Below are positions 1 through 9,153 of a stretch of DNA of 64,000 nucleotides, piece by piece (position 1 is the stretch's first letter; each line of letters begins with the position of its first letter). The stretch covers positions 285,501-349,500 of the forward strand of contig NZ_CP142362.1 in NCBI RefSeq assembly GCF_035918395.1, given 5' to 3'. The DNA is from Mycolicibacterium sp. ND9-15 (GTDB lineage Bacteria; Actinomycetota; Actinomycetes; Mycobacteriales; Mycobacteriaceae). The notes beneath the pieces were generated by a model. The model made no database searches. It worked only from the letters and a program-made list of their open reading frames with translations, and was not told where the DNA came from. The position numbers were made by a program, and so were the translations under genes.

Positions 1-725
1 AACCGGGCGCTGCCGCGCAGCACCGACAGCCAGCGCCGATAGCGTTGGGCGGGGCCGAGTCCCGCCGACAGCGCGACCACCCGATCCTCGTCGACGAGGC
101 GCACGGCGGCGGCGTGCACCGCGTCGATGTCGCGCTGATCCGGCACGATAAGCAGCGCCCCGCGACCCGAGTTCACCGTGATCGCCGCGGCCTCGGCCAG
201 CCGATCGGGCCAGGATTCCCCGGGCAGCGCCTGCCAGACCGCGCGGGCGGCGCGACCTGCAGCCAACGCCGCGACGAACTGCTCGCCCCGGCCGTACACG
301 TTCCAGGCAGCGGGGTCGACGGGACGAGCGCCGAACAGCGCCGGTTGCGTCGGGTCCTGTTTCTCGACGCGGGCATGCCGCGGCGGAATCGCCAGCCGCA
401 GAACGTCCGCGCGAGTGCCCGCGTAGCGGGCGGCGACCGCGTCGGCCAGTCGACGGATCTCCGGCGTCAGCACCGGCTCGGCGGAAACCACCCGGTCGAG
501 CCACCCGAGTTTGCCGACATGGTCGGTGTCCGAACGTCTTTCGAGGATGAACGCGTCGACCAGCCGACCGTGGAACCGGACCCGCACGCGGACGCCGGGC
601 TGGGCGTTGTCGGACTGTTCGCTCGAGACCAGGTAGTCGAACTCGCGGTCCAAATGAGGCACCGTCAGCATCGGCAGCACACGCGCGATCGGCTCGTGTT
701 CGGCGCGCTGTCTGGTGCCCGTCAC
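1..725 (-). CDS. priA: Primosomal replication-restart protein PriA, N-terminal part (runs off the window)
   Basis: About 241 N-terminal residues are present; the rest lies beyond the left edge. PriA recognises stalled forks and recruits the restart machinery. The protein begins VTGTRQRAEHEPIARVLPML, followed by the FDYLV and VRVRFHGR segments typical of the PriA 3'-DNA-end-binding domain. The start is GTG at 725, directly after the TAG of the upstream lysoplasmalogenase-like gene in the same frame, so no earlier start is possible. Both genes read leftward and are probably co-transcribed. In M. tuberculosis the same pair is Rv1401-priA. Actinobacterial PriA proteins are reported to lack intact helicase motifs; that region is not in the window, so I cannot check it. 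Confidence 0.88.
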   Translation of the reverse strand, partial: MTGTRQRAEHEPIARVLPMLTVPHLDREFDYLVSSEQSDNAQPGVRVRVRFHGRLVDAFILERRSDTDHVGKLGWLDRVVSAEPVLTPEIRRLADAVAARYAGTRADVLRLAIPPRHARVEKQDPTQPALFGARPVDPAAWNVYGRGEQFVAALAAGRAARAVWQALPGESWPDRLAEAAAITVNSGRGALLIVPDQRDIDAVHAAAVRLVDEDRVVALSAGLGPAQRYRRWLSVLRGSAR

Positions 726-1445
726 CTAGAGAGATGTAGCAGACTGCGCCGACGCGCGTCCGTAGAAGAAGCCGGCGGTGATGAGCAGCAGCGAGGCCGC
801 ATACACCCACCAGATCGGCACGGCCAGGGCCTCCGAGGCGAGCACGAACTTGCCGATGCCGATCATCGCGTCGGACACCGCGAAGCACACCGCGCCGAGT
901 GCGGTCCAGGGCGTCGGCAGGCGTGCCAGCAGTGCGGCGCACACCATCGCGCCGAGCACCGCGATGTACAGCGTGACCGGCACGGCCATGCCCTCAGCGG
1001 TGAGCCGCGGCCAGAACCACACCAGCAAGGCCAGGCAGGCGCCGACCGTGACCGCCGCGGCGACCAGCCGCGGCGTCGAGCGGACGGCCAGCGGCAGCAG
1101 GGCGGCCAGGAAGCACAGGTGTGCGACCAGGAAGGCGGCCAGTCCCAGCACGAACGACGGCTGCCACCACGGCAGCGCCAACAAGAAATCGCCCGCGGCC
1201 GAGAACAGCAGGGCGGCCACCAGCCAGCGACGTTCGCGGGCGATCGGGTGGCCCGATGCGGCCGCCGCGAGCAGCACCGCCGCGGCCGCCTTGACCGCGG
1301 GTTGCAGCGTGAACTGGCCGGTCAGTTCCGCGCCCGCGGGAAGCCGCACCGCGGTCACGATGAGGAACACCCCGTAGCAGGCGGCGACGGCCGCGCCCGC
1401 CACCCACAGAAGCCTGGTTCGCGGGTGGACGTACGGTGTCCTCAT
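726..1445 (-). CDS. Lysoplasmalogenase-like (YhhN family) integral membrane protein
   Basis: A protein of 239 residues, almost entirely hydrophobic with about eight predicted membrane segments, matching the YhhN/TMEM86 family whose characterised members hydrolyse the vinyl-ether bond of lysoplasmalogens. The mycobacterial substrate is unknown. It corresponds by position to Rv1401. I chose ATG at 1445 ([14 protein letters not shown]); an in-frame ATG at 1493 would lengthen the overlap with the divergent esterase. The chosen ATG overlaps the esterase ATG at 1444 by two bases, so each promoter must lie inside the other gene. The stop codon abuts the priA start with no gap. Confidence 0.72.
   Translation of the reverse strand: MRTPYVHPRTRLLWVAGAAVAACYGVFLIVTAVRLPAGAELTGQFTLQPAVKAAAAVLLAAAASGHPIARERRWLVAALLFSAAGDFLLALPWWQPSFVLGLAAFLVAHLCFLAALLPLAVRSTPRLVAAAVTVGACLALLVWFWPRLTAEGMAVPVTLYIAVLGAMVCAALLARLPTPWTALGAVCFAVSDAMIGIGKFVLASEALAVPIWWVYAASLLLITAGFFYGRASAQSATSL
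1432..1437 (+). promoter_or_regulatory. Candidate -10 element for the lipI-like esterase
   Basis: TACGGT fits the mycobacterial -10 pattern TANNNT and ends six bases before the ATG at 1444. That spacing would place the transcript start at the start codon (leaderless mRNA). It lies inside the coding region of the divergent membrane-protein gene. No -35 was identified. Confidence 0.4.
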
Positions 1446-2403
1446 GTCAGTCGCTGAGGTAGGGCCGGCCAGCCGAGAACCCATAGACGCCATCCTGCTG
1501 AAGGTACTGGAGACGGTGCCATTTCAGTTGACAACCGACGGAGGAGCGCATGCCGCACGGCAGCGGTTCAACGCGCTGCCCCGCGTGGAGGTCCATCCCG
1601 AGGTGCGCGCCGAGGACCGTACGGTCGACGGGCCCGGCGGGCCGATCCCGGTGCGGGTGTACCGGCCGACGACCGAACGCGAGACGCCACCTCCGGTGGT
1701 GCTGTTCTTCCACGGCGGTGGCTGGTCGGTCGGCGATCTCGACAGCTACGACGGCACCGCCCGTTGGCACGCGGCCCACGCCGACGCGGTAGTGGTCTCC
1801 GTCGACTACCGACTGGCCCCCGAGCATCCCTTCCCCGCCGCCGTCGACGACGTCTGGGCGGTGACACAGTGGGTCGCCGAACGCGCCGAGGAGTTGGAGG
1901 CCGACGCCGACCGCCTCGCGGTGGCCGGCGATTCGGCGGGCGGCAATCTCGCTGCGGTGGTGTCACAGTTGGCGCGTGACGCGGGCGGACCGACGATCCG
2001 CTTCCAGCTGCTGTGGTATCCCGCGACGACGTGGGACGTGTCGTTGCCGTCGTTCGCCGAGAACGCGGACGCGCCGCTCCTCAACTTTGCTGCGGTGACG
2101 GGCTTTTCGCGTTGGTATGTCGCAGACATGGATCTGTCGGACATGCCCGCGACACTGGCGCCGGCTCGCGCTGAAGACCTCACCGGGCTGCCGCCCGCCT
2201 ACATAGCGGTCGCGGGGCACGATCCGCTGCGCGACGACGGCGCCCGATACGCCGAGTTGCTCTCGGCTGCGGGCGTTGCCGTCGACCTGCACAACGCCGA
2301 GACGCTGATCCATGGGTACCTCGGCTACGCGGGCGTGGTGCCCGCCGCCACCGAGGCCACCGAGCGGGGATTGAGCGCGCTGCGCAACGCGCTGCACGGC
2401 TGA
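1444..2403 (+). CDS. lipI: Alpha/beta hydrolase of the hormone-sensitive lipase family (LipI/LipH-like esterase)
   Basis: A 319-residue carboxylesterase or lipase. The oxyanion-hole motif HGGG is near residue 90 and the nucleophile motif GDSAGG near 162-167 (Ser164). The catalytic Asp is probably in GHDPLRDD (about 259) and the His in LIHGY (about 290), all in family order. The N-terminus ([14 protein letters not shown]) aligns with M. tuberculosis LipI from memory, supporting the ATG at 1444. No ribosome binding site is visible and a -10-like hexamer ends six bases upstream, suggesting leaderless translation. The next gene, 45 bases downstream on the same strand, is a Baeyer-Villiger-type monooxygenase, so the esterase may cleave ester products of that enzyme. 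LipI versus LipH is not separable by eye. Confidence 0.85.
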   Translation: MSVAEVGPASREPIDAILLKVLETVPFQLTTDGGAHAARQRFNALPRVEVHPEVRAEDRTVDGPGGPIPVRVYRPTTERETPPPVVLFFHGGGWSVGDLDSYDGTARWHAAHADAVVVSVDYRLAPEHPFPAAVDDVWAVTQWVAERAEELEADADRLAVAGDSAGGNLAAVVSQLARDAGGPTIRFQLLWYPATTWDVSLPSFAENADAPLLNFAAVTGFSRWYVADMDLSDMPATLAPARAEDLTGLPPAYIAVAGHDPLRDDGARYAELLSAAGVAVDLHNAETLIHGYLGYAGVVPAATEATERGLSALRNALHG

Positions 2404-2436
2404 CGGCGGTCTCCGGCCGCGGCGCAGCCTTCGGAG

Positions 2437-2442
2437 TACGGT
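2437..2442 (+). promoter_or_regulatory. Candidate -10 element for the monooxygenase
   Basis: TACGGT ends six bases before the ATG at 2449, the leaderless spacing. If it is used, the monooxygenase has its own promoter separate from the esterase. Confidence 0.35.
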
Positions 2443-2448
2443 GAGTCG

Positions 2449-3933
2449 ATGGCCGCACTGCCCGATCACGACACCCTCATCGTCGGTGCCGGTTTCTCCG
2501 GCATCGGCGCTGCGATCAACCTCGACAAGGCCGGCCTCGGTGACTATCTGATCATCGAGGCCGGCGATGGTCCCGGCGGCACCTGGTACTGGAACACCTA
2601 TCCCGGTATCGCCGTTGATATTCCGTCATTCTCGTACCAATTCTCCTTCGAGCAGAGCCCGGACTGGACCCGCACCTACGCGCCCGGACACGAGTTGCGG
2701 GCGTACGCCGAGCACTGTGTCGACAAGTATCGGCTGCGGCCCAAGATCCGCTTCAACACCAAGGTGCTCGGTGCGGCGTTCGACGACGACGAGAGCCTGT
2801 GGCGGATCCAACTGGACTCCGGTGAGGTCGCCACCGCGCGGTTCCTGATCAACGCGTGCGGCGTACTGATCACCCCGCAATTCCCCGACATCGACGGCGT
2901 CGACTCCTTCGCCGGAGTGACGATGCACACCGCGCGCTGGGATCACAAGCAGGACCTGAGGGGTAAGCGGGTCGCGGTGATCGGTACCGGAGCTTCGGCG
3001 GTGCAGGTGATTCCCGAAATCGCACCGATCGTCAAGCGGCTCACGGTCTTTCAGCGCACGCCGATCTGGTGCTTTCCGAAGTTCGACGTGCCGCTGTCGC
3101 CGATCGCGCGACGGATGATGCGGCTGCCCGGCGGTCATGTGGTGCAACGGCTTCTCAGCCAGGCCTACGTCGAGCTGACGTTCACGCTGCCCGCGCAGTA
3201 CTTCACCGTCAACCCGATGGCCAAGAACATGTCGAAAGTCGGCGAAGCGTATCTGCGCAAGCAGGTCGACGACCCGGAGGTCCGCGACAAGCTCACGCCG
3301 CGCTACGCGGTGGGGTGCAAACGGCCCGGCTTCCACAACACCTATCTGTCGACGTACAACCGCGACAACGTGGAGTTGGTCACCGAGCCGATCGACAAGG
3401 TCACCGGCTCGGGGGTCGCGACCACCGACGGGCAGACCCGCGACGTCGACGTGCTGATCCTGGCCACCGGTTTCCGGGTGATGGACGCCGACGACATGCC
3501 GACCTATCCGGTCACCGGGTCCAGTGGCCGGTCCTGGAGTCGGCACTGGCAGGAACACCGACTGCAGGCCTACGAAGGCGTCAGCGTGCCAGGCTTCCCG
3601 AACTTTTTCACGGTGTTCGGACCCTACGGCTACGTCGGCTCGTCGTACTTCGCCCTGATCGAGACGCAAACTCATCACATCGTGCGCTGCCTCAAGCACG
3701 CCCGCCGCAAGCAGGCCCGCCGCGTGGAAGTGACGCGGGAGGCCAACGATCGCTACTTCGCCGAGATGATGCGCAAGCGACACCGCCAGATCTTCTGGCA
3801 GGACAGCTGCAAGCAAGCCAACAGCTACTACTTCGACAAGAACGGCGACGCGCCGCTGCGGCCCACCACGACGCTGGAGGCCTACTGGCGCAGCCGCCGC
3901 TTCCCGCTACGGGACTACGAGTTCACCGCGTAG
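2449..3933 (+). CDS. Flavin-containing monooxygenase, Baeyer-Villiger type (Rv1393c-like)
   Basis: A 494-residue FAD- and NADPH-dependent monooxygenase. The FAD-binding motif GAGFSG is at residues 13-18, GGTWYWNTYPG follows near 43-53, the Baeyer-Villiger fingerprint F-x-G-x-x-x-H-x-x-x-W reads FAGVTMHTARW near 154-164, and the NADP-binding motif GTGASA is near 180. Such enzymes insert oxygen next to a ketone, forming esters or lactones. The esterase just upstream could hydrolyse these. The substrate cannot be read from sequence. The stop codon lies at the first bases of a long hairpin shared with the convergent metK gene. Confidence 0.85.
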   Translation: MAALPDHDTLIVGAGFSGIGAAINLDKAGLGDYLIIEAGDGPGGTWYWNTYPGIAVDIPSFSYQFSFEQSPDWTRTYAPGHELRAYAEHCVDKYRLRPKIRFNTKVLGAAFDDDESLWRIQLDSGEVATARFLINACGVLITPQFPDIDGVDSFAGVTMHTARWDHKQDLRGKRVAVIGTGASAVQVIPEIAPIVKRLTVFQRTPIWCFPKFDVPLSPIARRMMRLPGGHVVQRLLSQAYVELTFTLPAQYFTVNPMAKNMSKVGEAYLRKQVDDPEVRDKLTPRYAVGCKRPGFHNTYLSTYNRDNVELVTEPIDKVTGSGVATTDGQTRDVDVLILATGFRVMDADDMPTYPVTGSSGRSWSRHWQEHRLQAYEGVSVPGFPNFFTVFGPYGYVGSSYFALIETQTHHIVRCLKHARRKQARRVEVTREANDRYFAEMMRKRHRQIFWQDSCKQANSYYFDKNGDAPLRPTTTLEAYWRSRRFPLRDYEFTA

Positions 3934-3985
3934 CGATTTGTGGAGCGTTACCGGCGCTCACCGCCGGTGCGGCTCCACAAATCGC
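3933..3985. terminator. Two-tier hairpin, probable bidirectional terminator between the monooxygenase and metK
   Basis: Perfect 14-bp inverted repeat GCGATTTGTGGAGC (3933-3946) and its complement (3972-3985). The loop contains a second perfect 7-bp stem (3950-3956 with 3962-3968). It lies between two convergent genes and starts on the last base of the monooxygenase stop codon. No U-run is present on either strand, as is common in mycobacteria. Confidence 0.65.
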
Positions 3986-3991
3986 CGCGCT

Positions 3992-5200
3992 CTAGACGGC
4001 GGCCTTCAGCTCGTCGACCTTGTTGAGCTGCTCCCACGGCAGCTCGACGTCGGTGCGGCCGAAGTGGCCGTACGCGGCGGTCTGCGCGTAGATCGGCCGC
4101 AGCAGGTCCAGGTCGCGCACGATAGCGCCGGGACGCAGGTCGAACACCGAGGTGATCGCCTTCTCGATGCGGGCCGGATCGACGGTCTCGCTGCCGAACG
4201 TCTCGACGAACAGCCCGACCGGAGCCGCCTTGCCGATCGCATAGGCCACCTGCACCTCGACGCGCTCGGCCAGACCCGCTGCGACGACGTTTTTCGCCAC
4301 CCAGCGCATCGCGTAGGCCGCGGACCGGTCCACCTTGGACGGATCCTTGCCCGAGAACGCCCCGCCGCCGTGACGGGCCCAGCCGCCGTAGGTGTCGACG
4401 ATGATCTTGCGGCCCGTCAGCCCCGCGTCACCCATCGGGCCGCCGAGCACGAACTTGCCGGTCGGGTTGACCAGCAGGCGGAAGTCGGAGGTGTCCATCG
4501 AGTCGTGGTTCAGGTCGGCCAGCACCGTGTTGACGACCTTTTCGCGAATGTCCGGGGTCAGCGTCTTCTCCAGGTCGATGCCAGCGGCGTGCTGCGTCGA
4601 GAGCACCACGGTGTCGAGGCGCACCGGGGTGGTGCCGTCGTACTGGACGGTGACCTGGGTCTTGCCGTCGGGCCTCAGGTAGTCGAGAACGCCGCTCTTG
4701 CGGACCTCGGTCAGCCGGCGCGACAACCGGTGCGCGAGCGCGATCGGCAGCGGCATCAACTCCGGGGTGTCGCGGATCGCGTAGCCGAACATCAGGCCCT
4801 GGTCACCGGCGCCCTGCAGGTCCAGCGGGTCGCCGGCACCCTCGACCCGCGTCTCGTGTGCGGTGTCGACACCCTGCGCGATATCCGGCGACTGGCGGCC
4901 GATGCCGATGTTCACACCGCAGGTCTCGCCGTCGAAACCCTTCTCCGACGAGTCGTAGCCGATCTCCAGGATGCGCTCGCGCACGGTGGTGGCAATGTCG
5001 GCGAACGCCTCCTTGGCCGCGGTCGTCACCTCGCCGACGACGTGCACCTGCCCGGTGGTGACCAGCGTTTCCACCGCGACCCGCGACTTGGGATCGCCCG
5101 CGAGCAACGCGTCGAGCACCGAATCGCTGATGGCGTCGCAGATCTTGTCGGGGTGGCCCTCGGTTACCGACTCACTGGTGAACAGCCGAGCTTCACTCAC
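3992..5200 (-). CDS. metK: S-adenosylmethionine synthetase
   Basis: A 402-residue enzyme making SAM from methionine and ATP. The N-terminus reads [21 protein letters not shown] (broken here after 20 residues in the known family motif), and [19 protein letters not shown] is the conserved phosphate-binding region. The longest frame opens with TTG at 5233, but I chose GTG at 5200 ([11 protein letters not shown]): it has GAAAGGATC just upstream and gives the family's usual length of about 403. The 127-bp upstream gap before coaBC is AT-rich for this genome, with TAACTT as a possible -10. No SAM riboswitch was recognised. Confidence 0.96.
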   Translation of the reverse strand: MSEARLFTSESVTEGHPDKICDAISDSVLDALLAGDPKSRVAVETLVTTGQVHVVGEVTTAAKEAFADIATTVRERILEIGYDSSEKGFDGETCGVNIGIGRQSPDIAQGVDTAHETRVEGAGDPLDLQGAGDQGLMFGYAIRDTPELMPLPIALAHRLSRRLTEVRKSGVLDYLRPDGKTQVTVQYDGTTPVRLDTVVLSTQHAAGIDLEKTLTPDIREKVVNTVLADLNHDSMDTSDFRLLVNPTGKFVLGGPMGDAGLTGRKIIVDTYGGWARHGGGAFSGKDPSKVDRSAAYAMRWVAKNVVAAGLAERVEVQVAYAIGKAAPVGLFVETFGSETVDPARIEKAITSVFDLRPGAIVRDLDLLRPIYAQTAAYGHFGRTDVELPWEQLNKVDELKAAV

Positions 5201-5327
5201 GCTGTGATCCTTTCCGCTCAAAGTCATCTTCAAGATAGTTAGTTCATCAAGTTATAAGTCTGCCCTGTTGCACCTAAGCGTGTGCTCCGGTCGCAGGCAA
5301 GCATTTCACGCAGCGAAGTGACTCGGG

Positions 5328-6575
5328 CTACCCGCCGCTCCGTAGGAAGGCCACGATCGCGTCCACGATACGGCTGGCCATCAGTGTTTTCGAACCGTGC
5401 TCCAGCGCGGACTCCGTGCCGTCGGCCGCGAGCAGCCAACCGTCGTTGTTGTCCACTTCGAACGCCCGGTTCTCGCCCACCGCATTGACCACGAGCAAAT
5501 CGCATCCCTTGCGCTGTAACTTCGCACGGGCATGCTGGAGCACGTCGCCGTTGGCATCGCCGGTCTCCGCAGCGAATCCCACGATCGCGCGCATGTTGGG
5601 CAGCAGTCCGTCGGCGCGGGCCCGCACCGCACCGGCCAGCACGTCCTCGGTGCGGGTCAACTCGATGACCGGGTCCGCGGCGGCCGGGTCGGCGGACTTC
5701 TTGATCTTGCTGGTCTGCATCTGCGTCGGCCGGAAATCGGCCACCGCGGCGGCCATCACCAGCACGTGGGCGTCCGGAGCGTGTTTGGACACCGCGTCCT
5801 TGAGCTGGGCGGCCGCCCCGATGCGCACGACATCGACGCCGGCCGGGTCGATCAACCCGGTGGTGTTACCGGCGATCAGCGTGACGTCGGCGCCGCGCTG
5901 GGCCATGACGCGAGCCATCGCATATCCCTGCTTGCCCGAACTGCGGTTGCCGATGAAGCGCACCGGGTCGATGGGCTCGCGGGTGCCCCCCGCCGACACC
6001 AGCACCTTCACGCCGGCCAGGTCGTAGGGCAGGGCATCTCCCCTGGTCAGCAGAAGCTCGGCCAGCGTCGTGATCTCCTCGGCTTCGGGCAGCCGGCCCG
6101 CTCCGCTGTCGGATCCTGTCAGCCTGCCCGACGCCGGTTCGAGCACGACCGCTCCGCGGCGGCGCAACGTGGCGACGTTCTCCACGGTCGCCGGGTGAAA
6201 CCACATCTCGGTGTGCATGGCCGGGGCGAACAGCACCGGACATCGAGCGGTCAGCAGCGTCGCGGTCAGCAGGTCGTCCGCCCGGCCCGCCACGGCACGC
6301 GCCAGGAGGTCCGCGGTGGCGGGCGCAACGACGACGAGGTCGGCTTCCTGCCCGAAACGCACGTGCGGGACCTCATGGACGTCGTCCCAGACGCCCGTCT
6401 GCACTGGGTTTCCCGAGAGGGCTTCGAAGGTGGCGGCACCGACGAACCGCAGCGCGGACTCAGTCGGCACGACCCGGACGCTGTGCCCTGCCTCGGTGAG
6501 CTGCCTGACGACGGTGGCCGCCTTGTAGGCGGCGATGCCACCGGCGACGCCGACGATGATCCGCTTCGGCTCCAT
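5328..6575 (-). CDS. coaBC: Bifunctional phosphopantothenoylcysteine synthetase/decarboxylase (Dfp)
   Basis: A 415-residue fusion enzyme carrying out two consecutive steps of coenzyme A synthesis. The N-terminal flavodoxin-like decarboxylase domain (about 1-185) has GVAGGIAAYK, PATADLLAR and the PAMHTEMW loop with the substrate-contacting region. The C-terminal synthetase domain (about 190-415) has SAGGTREPIDPVRFIGNRSS split across the family signature and AAAVADFRP. The ATG at 6575 follows GGGGAG at a suitable distance. It sits 29 bases after rpoZ in the mihF-gmk-rpoZ-coaBC-metK series, the same order as in M. tuberculosis. Confidence 0.96.
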   Translation of the reverse strand: MEPKRIIVGVAGGIAAYKAATVVRQLTEAGHSVRVVPTESALRFVGAATFEALSGNPVQTGVWDDVHEVPHVRFGQEADLVVVAPATADLLARAVAGRADDLLTATLLTARCPVLFAPAMHTEMWFHPATVENVATLRRRGAVVLEPASGRLTGSDSGAGRLPEAEEITTLAELLLTRGDALPYDLAGVKVLVSAGGTREPIDPVRFIGNRSSGKQGYAMARVMAQRGADVTLIAGNTTGLIDPAGVDVVRIGAAAQLKDAVSKHAPDAHVLVMAAAVADFRPTQMQTSKIKKSADPAAADPVIELTRTEDVLAGAVRARADGLLPNMRAIVGFAAETGDANGDVLQHARAKLQRKGCDLLVVNAVGENRAFEVDNNDGWLLAADGTESALEHGSKTLMASRIVDAIVAFLRSGG

Positions 6576-6604
6576 GGCGGCCGCTCCCCTGAGATCGCTG
6601 GTTG

Positions 6605-6922
6605 CTACTCGCCTTCGGTGTGCTCGAGCAGGTCTGCGTGGATCTCGCGCAGCGCGATCGACAGCGGCTTCTCCTGCAGCCCGGGCTCGACCAGCGGGCC
6701 GACGTATTCGAGGATGCCGTCGCCGAGTTGGTTGTAGTAGTCGTTGATCTGGCGCGCACGCTTGGCGGCATAGATCACCAGCGCATACTTGCTCGACGCG
6801 CGGTCCAGCAACTCGTCGATGGGCGGATTGGTGATGCCCAGCGGCGTGTCGTAGGCGCTGGCGCCGGACCTGTCGATGTCGTCCACAGCGGCCAGCTGCG
6901 TGTCGGCGTGCGGGGTGCTCAC
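6605..6922 (-). CDS. rpoZ: RNA polymerase omega subunit
   Basis: A 105-residue omega subunit, which binds the beta-prime C-terminus and assists RNA polymerase assembly. [20 protein letters not shown] is the conserved N-terminal helix region and [12 protein letters not shown] the second core motif. Start GTG at 6922 is preceded by AGGAGA. Gene length is normal for mycobacteria. It lies 74 bases after gmk and 29 before coaBC on the same strand. Confidence 0.95.
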   Translation of the reverse strand: MSTPHADTQLAAVDDIDRSGASAYDTPLGITNPPIDELLDRASSKYALVIYAAKRARQINDYYNQLGDGILEYVGPLVEPGLQEKPLSIALREIHADLLEHTEGE

Positions 6923-6996
6923 GTAAAAATCTCCTGGCGGTTTTGACTGGATGCTAGGTGGCTGTCGGGTCAGACGGCACCGTGGCCGGCGCGGGG

Positions 6997-7572
6997 TTAT
7001 CGGTGGCCCACCAGCAAGGATACCAATTCCGCGCAGGCAGACTCCAATTGGCTGTTCACGACGACCGTGTCGAAGTCGCCCTGCGCGGCAAGTTCGGCTC
7101 GCGCGGTCGCCAGCCGGCGCTCTATCACCTCGGGCGTCTCGGTGCCGCGCCCGGCGAGTCGGCTCTCGAGTTCCGCCCAGCTGGGCGGGGCGAGAAACAC
7201 GGTGAGCGCCTCGGGCATGGCCCTCTTGACCGCCCGCGCCCCCGCCAGGTCCACCTCGATGAGGACGGGCCTACCGGCGGCGACGGCATCGCGGACGGGT
7301 TGGGCAGGGGTGCCGGAGCGATGCAGCCCGCCGTGGATCTCCGCCCATTCGAGCAGGCCCCCTTCGGCGATCAGGTCACGAAAACGGTCAGGCGTCACGA
7401 ACGAGTAATCGACGCCGTCGACCTCGCCGGGGCGGGGCGCCCTGGTGGTCACGGAGACGCTGAAATGCAGGTCGGGGACGCGTTCGCGCAGACAGCGAAC
7501 GACGGTCGACTTCCCGACGGCTGAGGGGCCGGACAGCACGACAACACGGCCGGCCCCTCGGCCGGCGCTCAA
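6997..7572 (-). CDS. gmk: Guanylate kinase
   Basis: A 191-residue enzyme phosphorylating GMP to GDP. The P-loop [10 protein letters not shown] is at about residues 14-23, and the GMP-binding segment [15 protein letters not shown] and the HGGLHRSG region follow in order. The start appears to be TTG at 7572, ten bases after the mihF stop, with a weak AGAAG ribosome binding site; GTG within [10 protein letters not shown] is an alternative. The preceding gene is mihF, as in M. tuberculosis. Confidence 0.94.
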   Translation of the reverse strand: MSAGRGAGRVVVLSGPSAVGKSTVVRCLRERVPDLHFSVSVTTRAPRPGEVDGVDYSFVTPDRFRDLIAEGGLLEWAEIHGGLHRSGTPAQPVRDAVAAGRPVLIEVDLAGARAVKRAMPEALTVFLAPPSWAELESRLAGRGTETPEVIERRLATARAELAAQGDFDTVVVNSQLESACAELVSLLVGHR

Positions 7573-7582
7573 ACTTCTGCGC

Positions 7583-7900
7583 CTAGGACTGGTCGAACTT
7601 CTCCAGCAGCGCCTTGCGCTGACGATCGCCGAGGCCGCGCAAGCGGCGGGTCGGCGCGATCTCGAGTTCGGTCATGATCTCCTGCGCCTTGACCTTGCCC
7701 ACCTTGGGCAACGCCTCCAAGAGCGCAGAAACCTTCATCTTGCCCAAGACCTCATCGGTCTCGGCATCCTTGAGCACCTGCTTGAGGTTGGTGCCGCCGC
7801 GCTTGAGCCGGTCCTTCAGCTCGGCTCGGGCTCGACGTGCGGCGGCAGCCTTCTCCAACGCGGCCGCGCGCTGTTCGTCGGTCAACTGGGGAAGGGCCAC
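7583..7900 (-). CDS. mihF: Mycobacterial integration host factor (mIHF)
   Basis: A 105-residue basic nucleoid-associated protein needed for mycobacteriophage L5-type integration and for chromosome organisation. The sequence from [20 protein letters not shown] to the C-terminal [11 protein letters not shown] is nearly the known mycobacterial protein, including the helix-two-turn-helix-like [14 protein letters not shown]. The open frame extends to ATG at 7924, but GTG at 7900 with GGAGGA five bases upstream gives the family length and is preferred. A 432-bp non-coding region lies upstream. Confidence 0.95.
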   Translation of the reverse strand: MALPQLTDEQRAAALEKAAAARRARAELKDRLKRGGTNLKQVLKDAETDEVLGKMKVSALLEALPKVGKVKAQEIMTELEIAPTRRLRGLGDRQRKALLEKFDQS

Positions 7901-8332
7901 GGGGTTCCTCCGTCTCGTCACCATCGGTTGTTACTGCCTCGGCTGATAGGGAAAGAACCCAGAAACAGCCAGCGACGACGACCGTACCCACGCAGGCTGA
8001 CGAAAGCGAACCCCACCCCCTGGTTGGGGCGTCAAAAGCCCAGCGTGTAGGGCGGTCGCGCGCACGACACACGATGTGCGTCTCGACGCCCGGGACGGCG
8101 AAATCCCGCTTCCCGCCACCGGAATTGCCTGTATATCAAGGCAATTCGGATCGTGGGACGCCCGTTTTCACGCGCCCGGGGCGTGACCTGCGCCACACCG
8201 CGAGCCGACCCAGCTGGCGAAAAAGAAAATTTTCGCTGGTCATACGCATTCGGGCGTGTCGCGCGGCCCGCGAGTGTGATGCCTGTGACAGATGTTTTTG
8301 ATGTTGCCTTTGAGCTGTGCGGTGTCGCACCA
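7901..8332. other. Long non-coding region upstream of mihF
   Basis: The 432 bases between mihF and pyrF hold no convincing gene. They contain a perfect 8-bp inverted repeat around an AT-rich spacer (8122-8147), an A/T-rich hairpin (8217-8236), a TTGACG hexamer on the minus strand at 8030-8035, and a weak GACACAC-containing stretch (8060-8085) resembling the core of the 58-bp repeat. A promoter for mihF is expected here but not pinned down. In M. tuberculosis this gap holds a PE/PPE gene pair, absent here. Confidence 0.5.
8122..8147. promoter_or_regulatory. Inverted repeat upstream of mihF, possible operator or hairpin
   Basis: GAATTGCC (8122-8129) and GGCAATTC (8140-8147) are perfect inverted arms around a 10-bp AT-rich spacer, in an otherwise GC-rich region. 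It could be a regulator site for the mihF operon. No known motif was recognised. Confidence 0.3.
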
Positions 8333-9151
8333 TCAGGCCAGGTAGGCCACCGCGTCGCGCATCGCTTCGGCGGCTCCCCGCAGCGCGGACAGATCCGGCC
8401 CCGCGCGCAGCACCTCACGAGAGACGGCGGGCAACAGCTGGCCGTGTTCGGCTTCCCCGAGGCCACCGAGGGCCTCGGGACGCCCGCCCTGCGCTCCCAC
8501 GCCGGGGACCAGCACCGGACCGCCGAGCGCGCTCACGTCGGGCGGGTCGGCCAGCGTCGCACCGACGACCACTCCTACCGCACCCGGCTCCGGCGCCCTG
8601 TCGCGGTTGACCGCACCGGCGGCATCGACGATCGACTGCGCGACGGTCACTCCCCCCGCCTCGGCGCGCTGCACGGCTGCGCCTTCCGGGTTGGACGTGG
8701 CCGCCAACACGAAAACCCCGCGGCCGTGCGCGTGGGCGACGTCGAGCAGCGGCCGCAGCGAGCCGAATCCCAGATACGGTGACGCGGTGACGGCATCGGC
8801 GGCCAAGGGCGAATCCCCCGCCCAGGCTTGGGCGTAGGCAGCCATCGTGGAGCCGATATCGCCCCGCTTGGCGTCGGCGAGCACCAACACTTCGGCATCG
8901 CGGAGCGCCGCGATGGTGCGTTCGAGGACCGCGAAACCGGCGGCGCCGTAGGCCTCGAAGAACGCGACTTGCGGCTTGACCACCGCGAAGCCGGTGAACG
9001 CGTCCACGCAGACGTCGCAGAAGCGGGCCAGCCCCTCGGCGTCGACGGGCAATCCCCACGCCCGCAGCAACTCCGGATGCGGGTCGATGCCCAGGCACAG
9101 TGGTCCGCGCCGGGATATCGCGGCCGCCAGTCGTCGGCCGAACCCGTCCAC
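8333..9151 (-). CDS. pyrF: Orotidine 5'-phosphate decarboxylase (type 2)
   Basis: A 272-residue enzyme performing the last step of UMP synthesis. The catalytic D-x-K-x-x-D motif lies in [13 protein letters not shown], with [11 protein letters not shown] at the N-terminus and [12 protein letters not shown] and [13 protein letters not shown] near the phosphate-binding end, all close to the M. tuberculosis sequence. Start GTG at 9151 comes two bases after the carB stop, so translation is probably coupled. It is the last gene of the leftward pyr operon. Confidence 0.95.
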   Translation of the reverse strand: MDGFGRRLAAAISRRGPLCLGIDPHPELLRAWGLPVDAEGLARFCDVCVDAFTGFAVVKPQVAFFEAYGAAGFAVLERTIAALRDAEVLVLADAKRGDIGSTMAAYAQAWAGDSPLAADAVTASPYLGFGSLRPLLDVAHAHGRGVFVLAATSNPEGAAVQRAEAGGVTVAQSIVDAAGAVNRDRAPEPGAVGVVVGATLADPPDVSALGGPVLVPGVGAQGGRPEALGGLGEAEHGQLLPAVSREVLRAGPDLSALRGAAEAMRDAVAYLA

Positions 9152-9153
9152 GG

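Noticed and set aside
5201..5327. A SAM riboswitch in the metK leader
   Set aside because: The 127-bp gap shows AT-rich promoter-like sequence but no helix set matching a SAM riboswitch class that I know.
8136..8333. A 65-residue minus-strand frame upstream of mihF
   Set aside because: It has no ribosome binding site or recognisable domain and crosses the AT-rich hairpins; more likely regulatory DNA.
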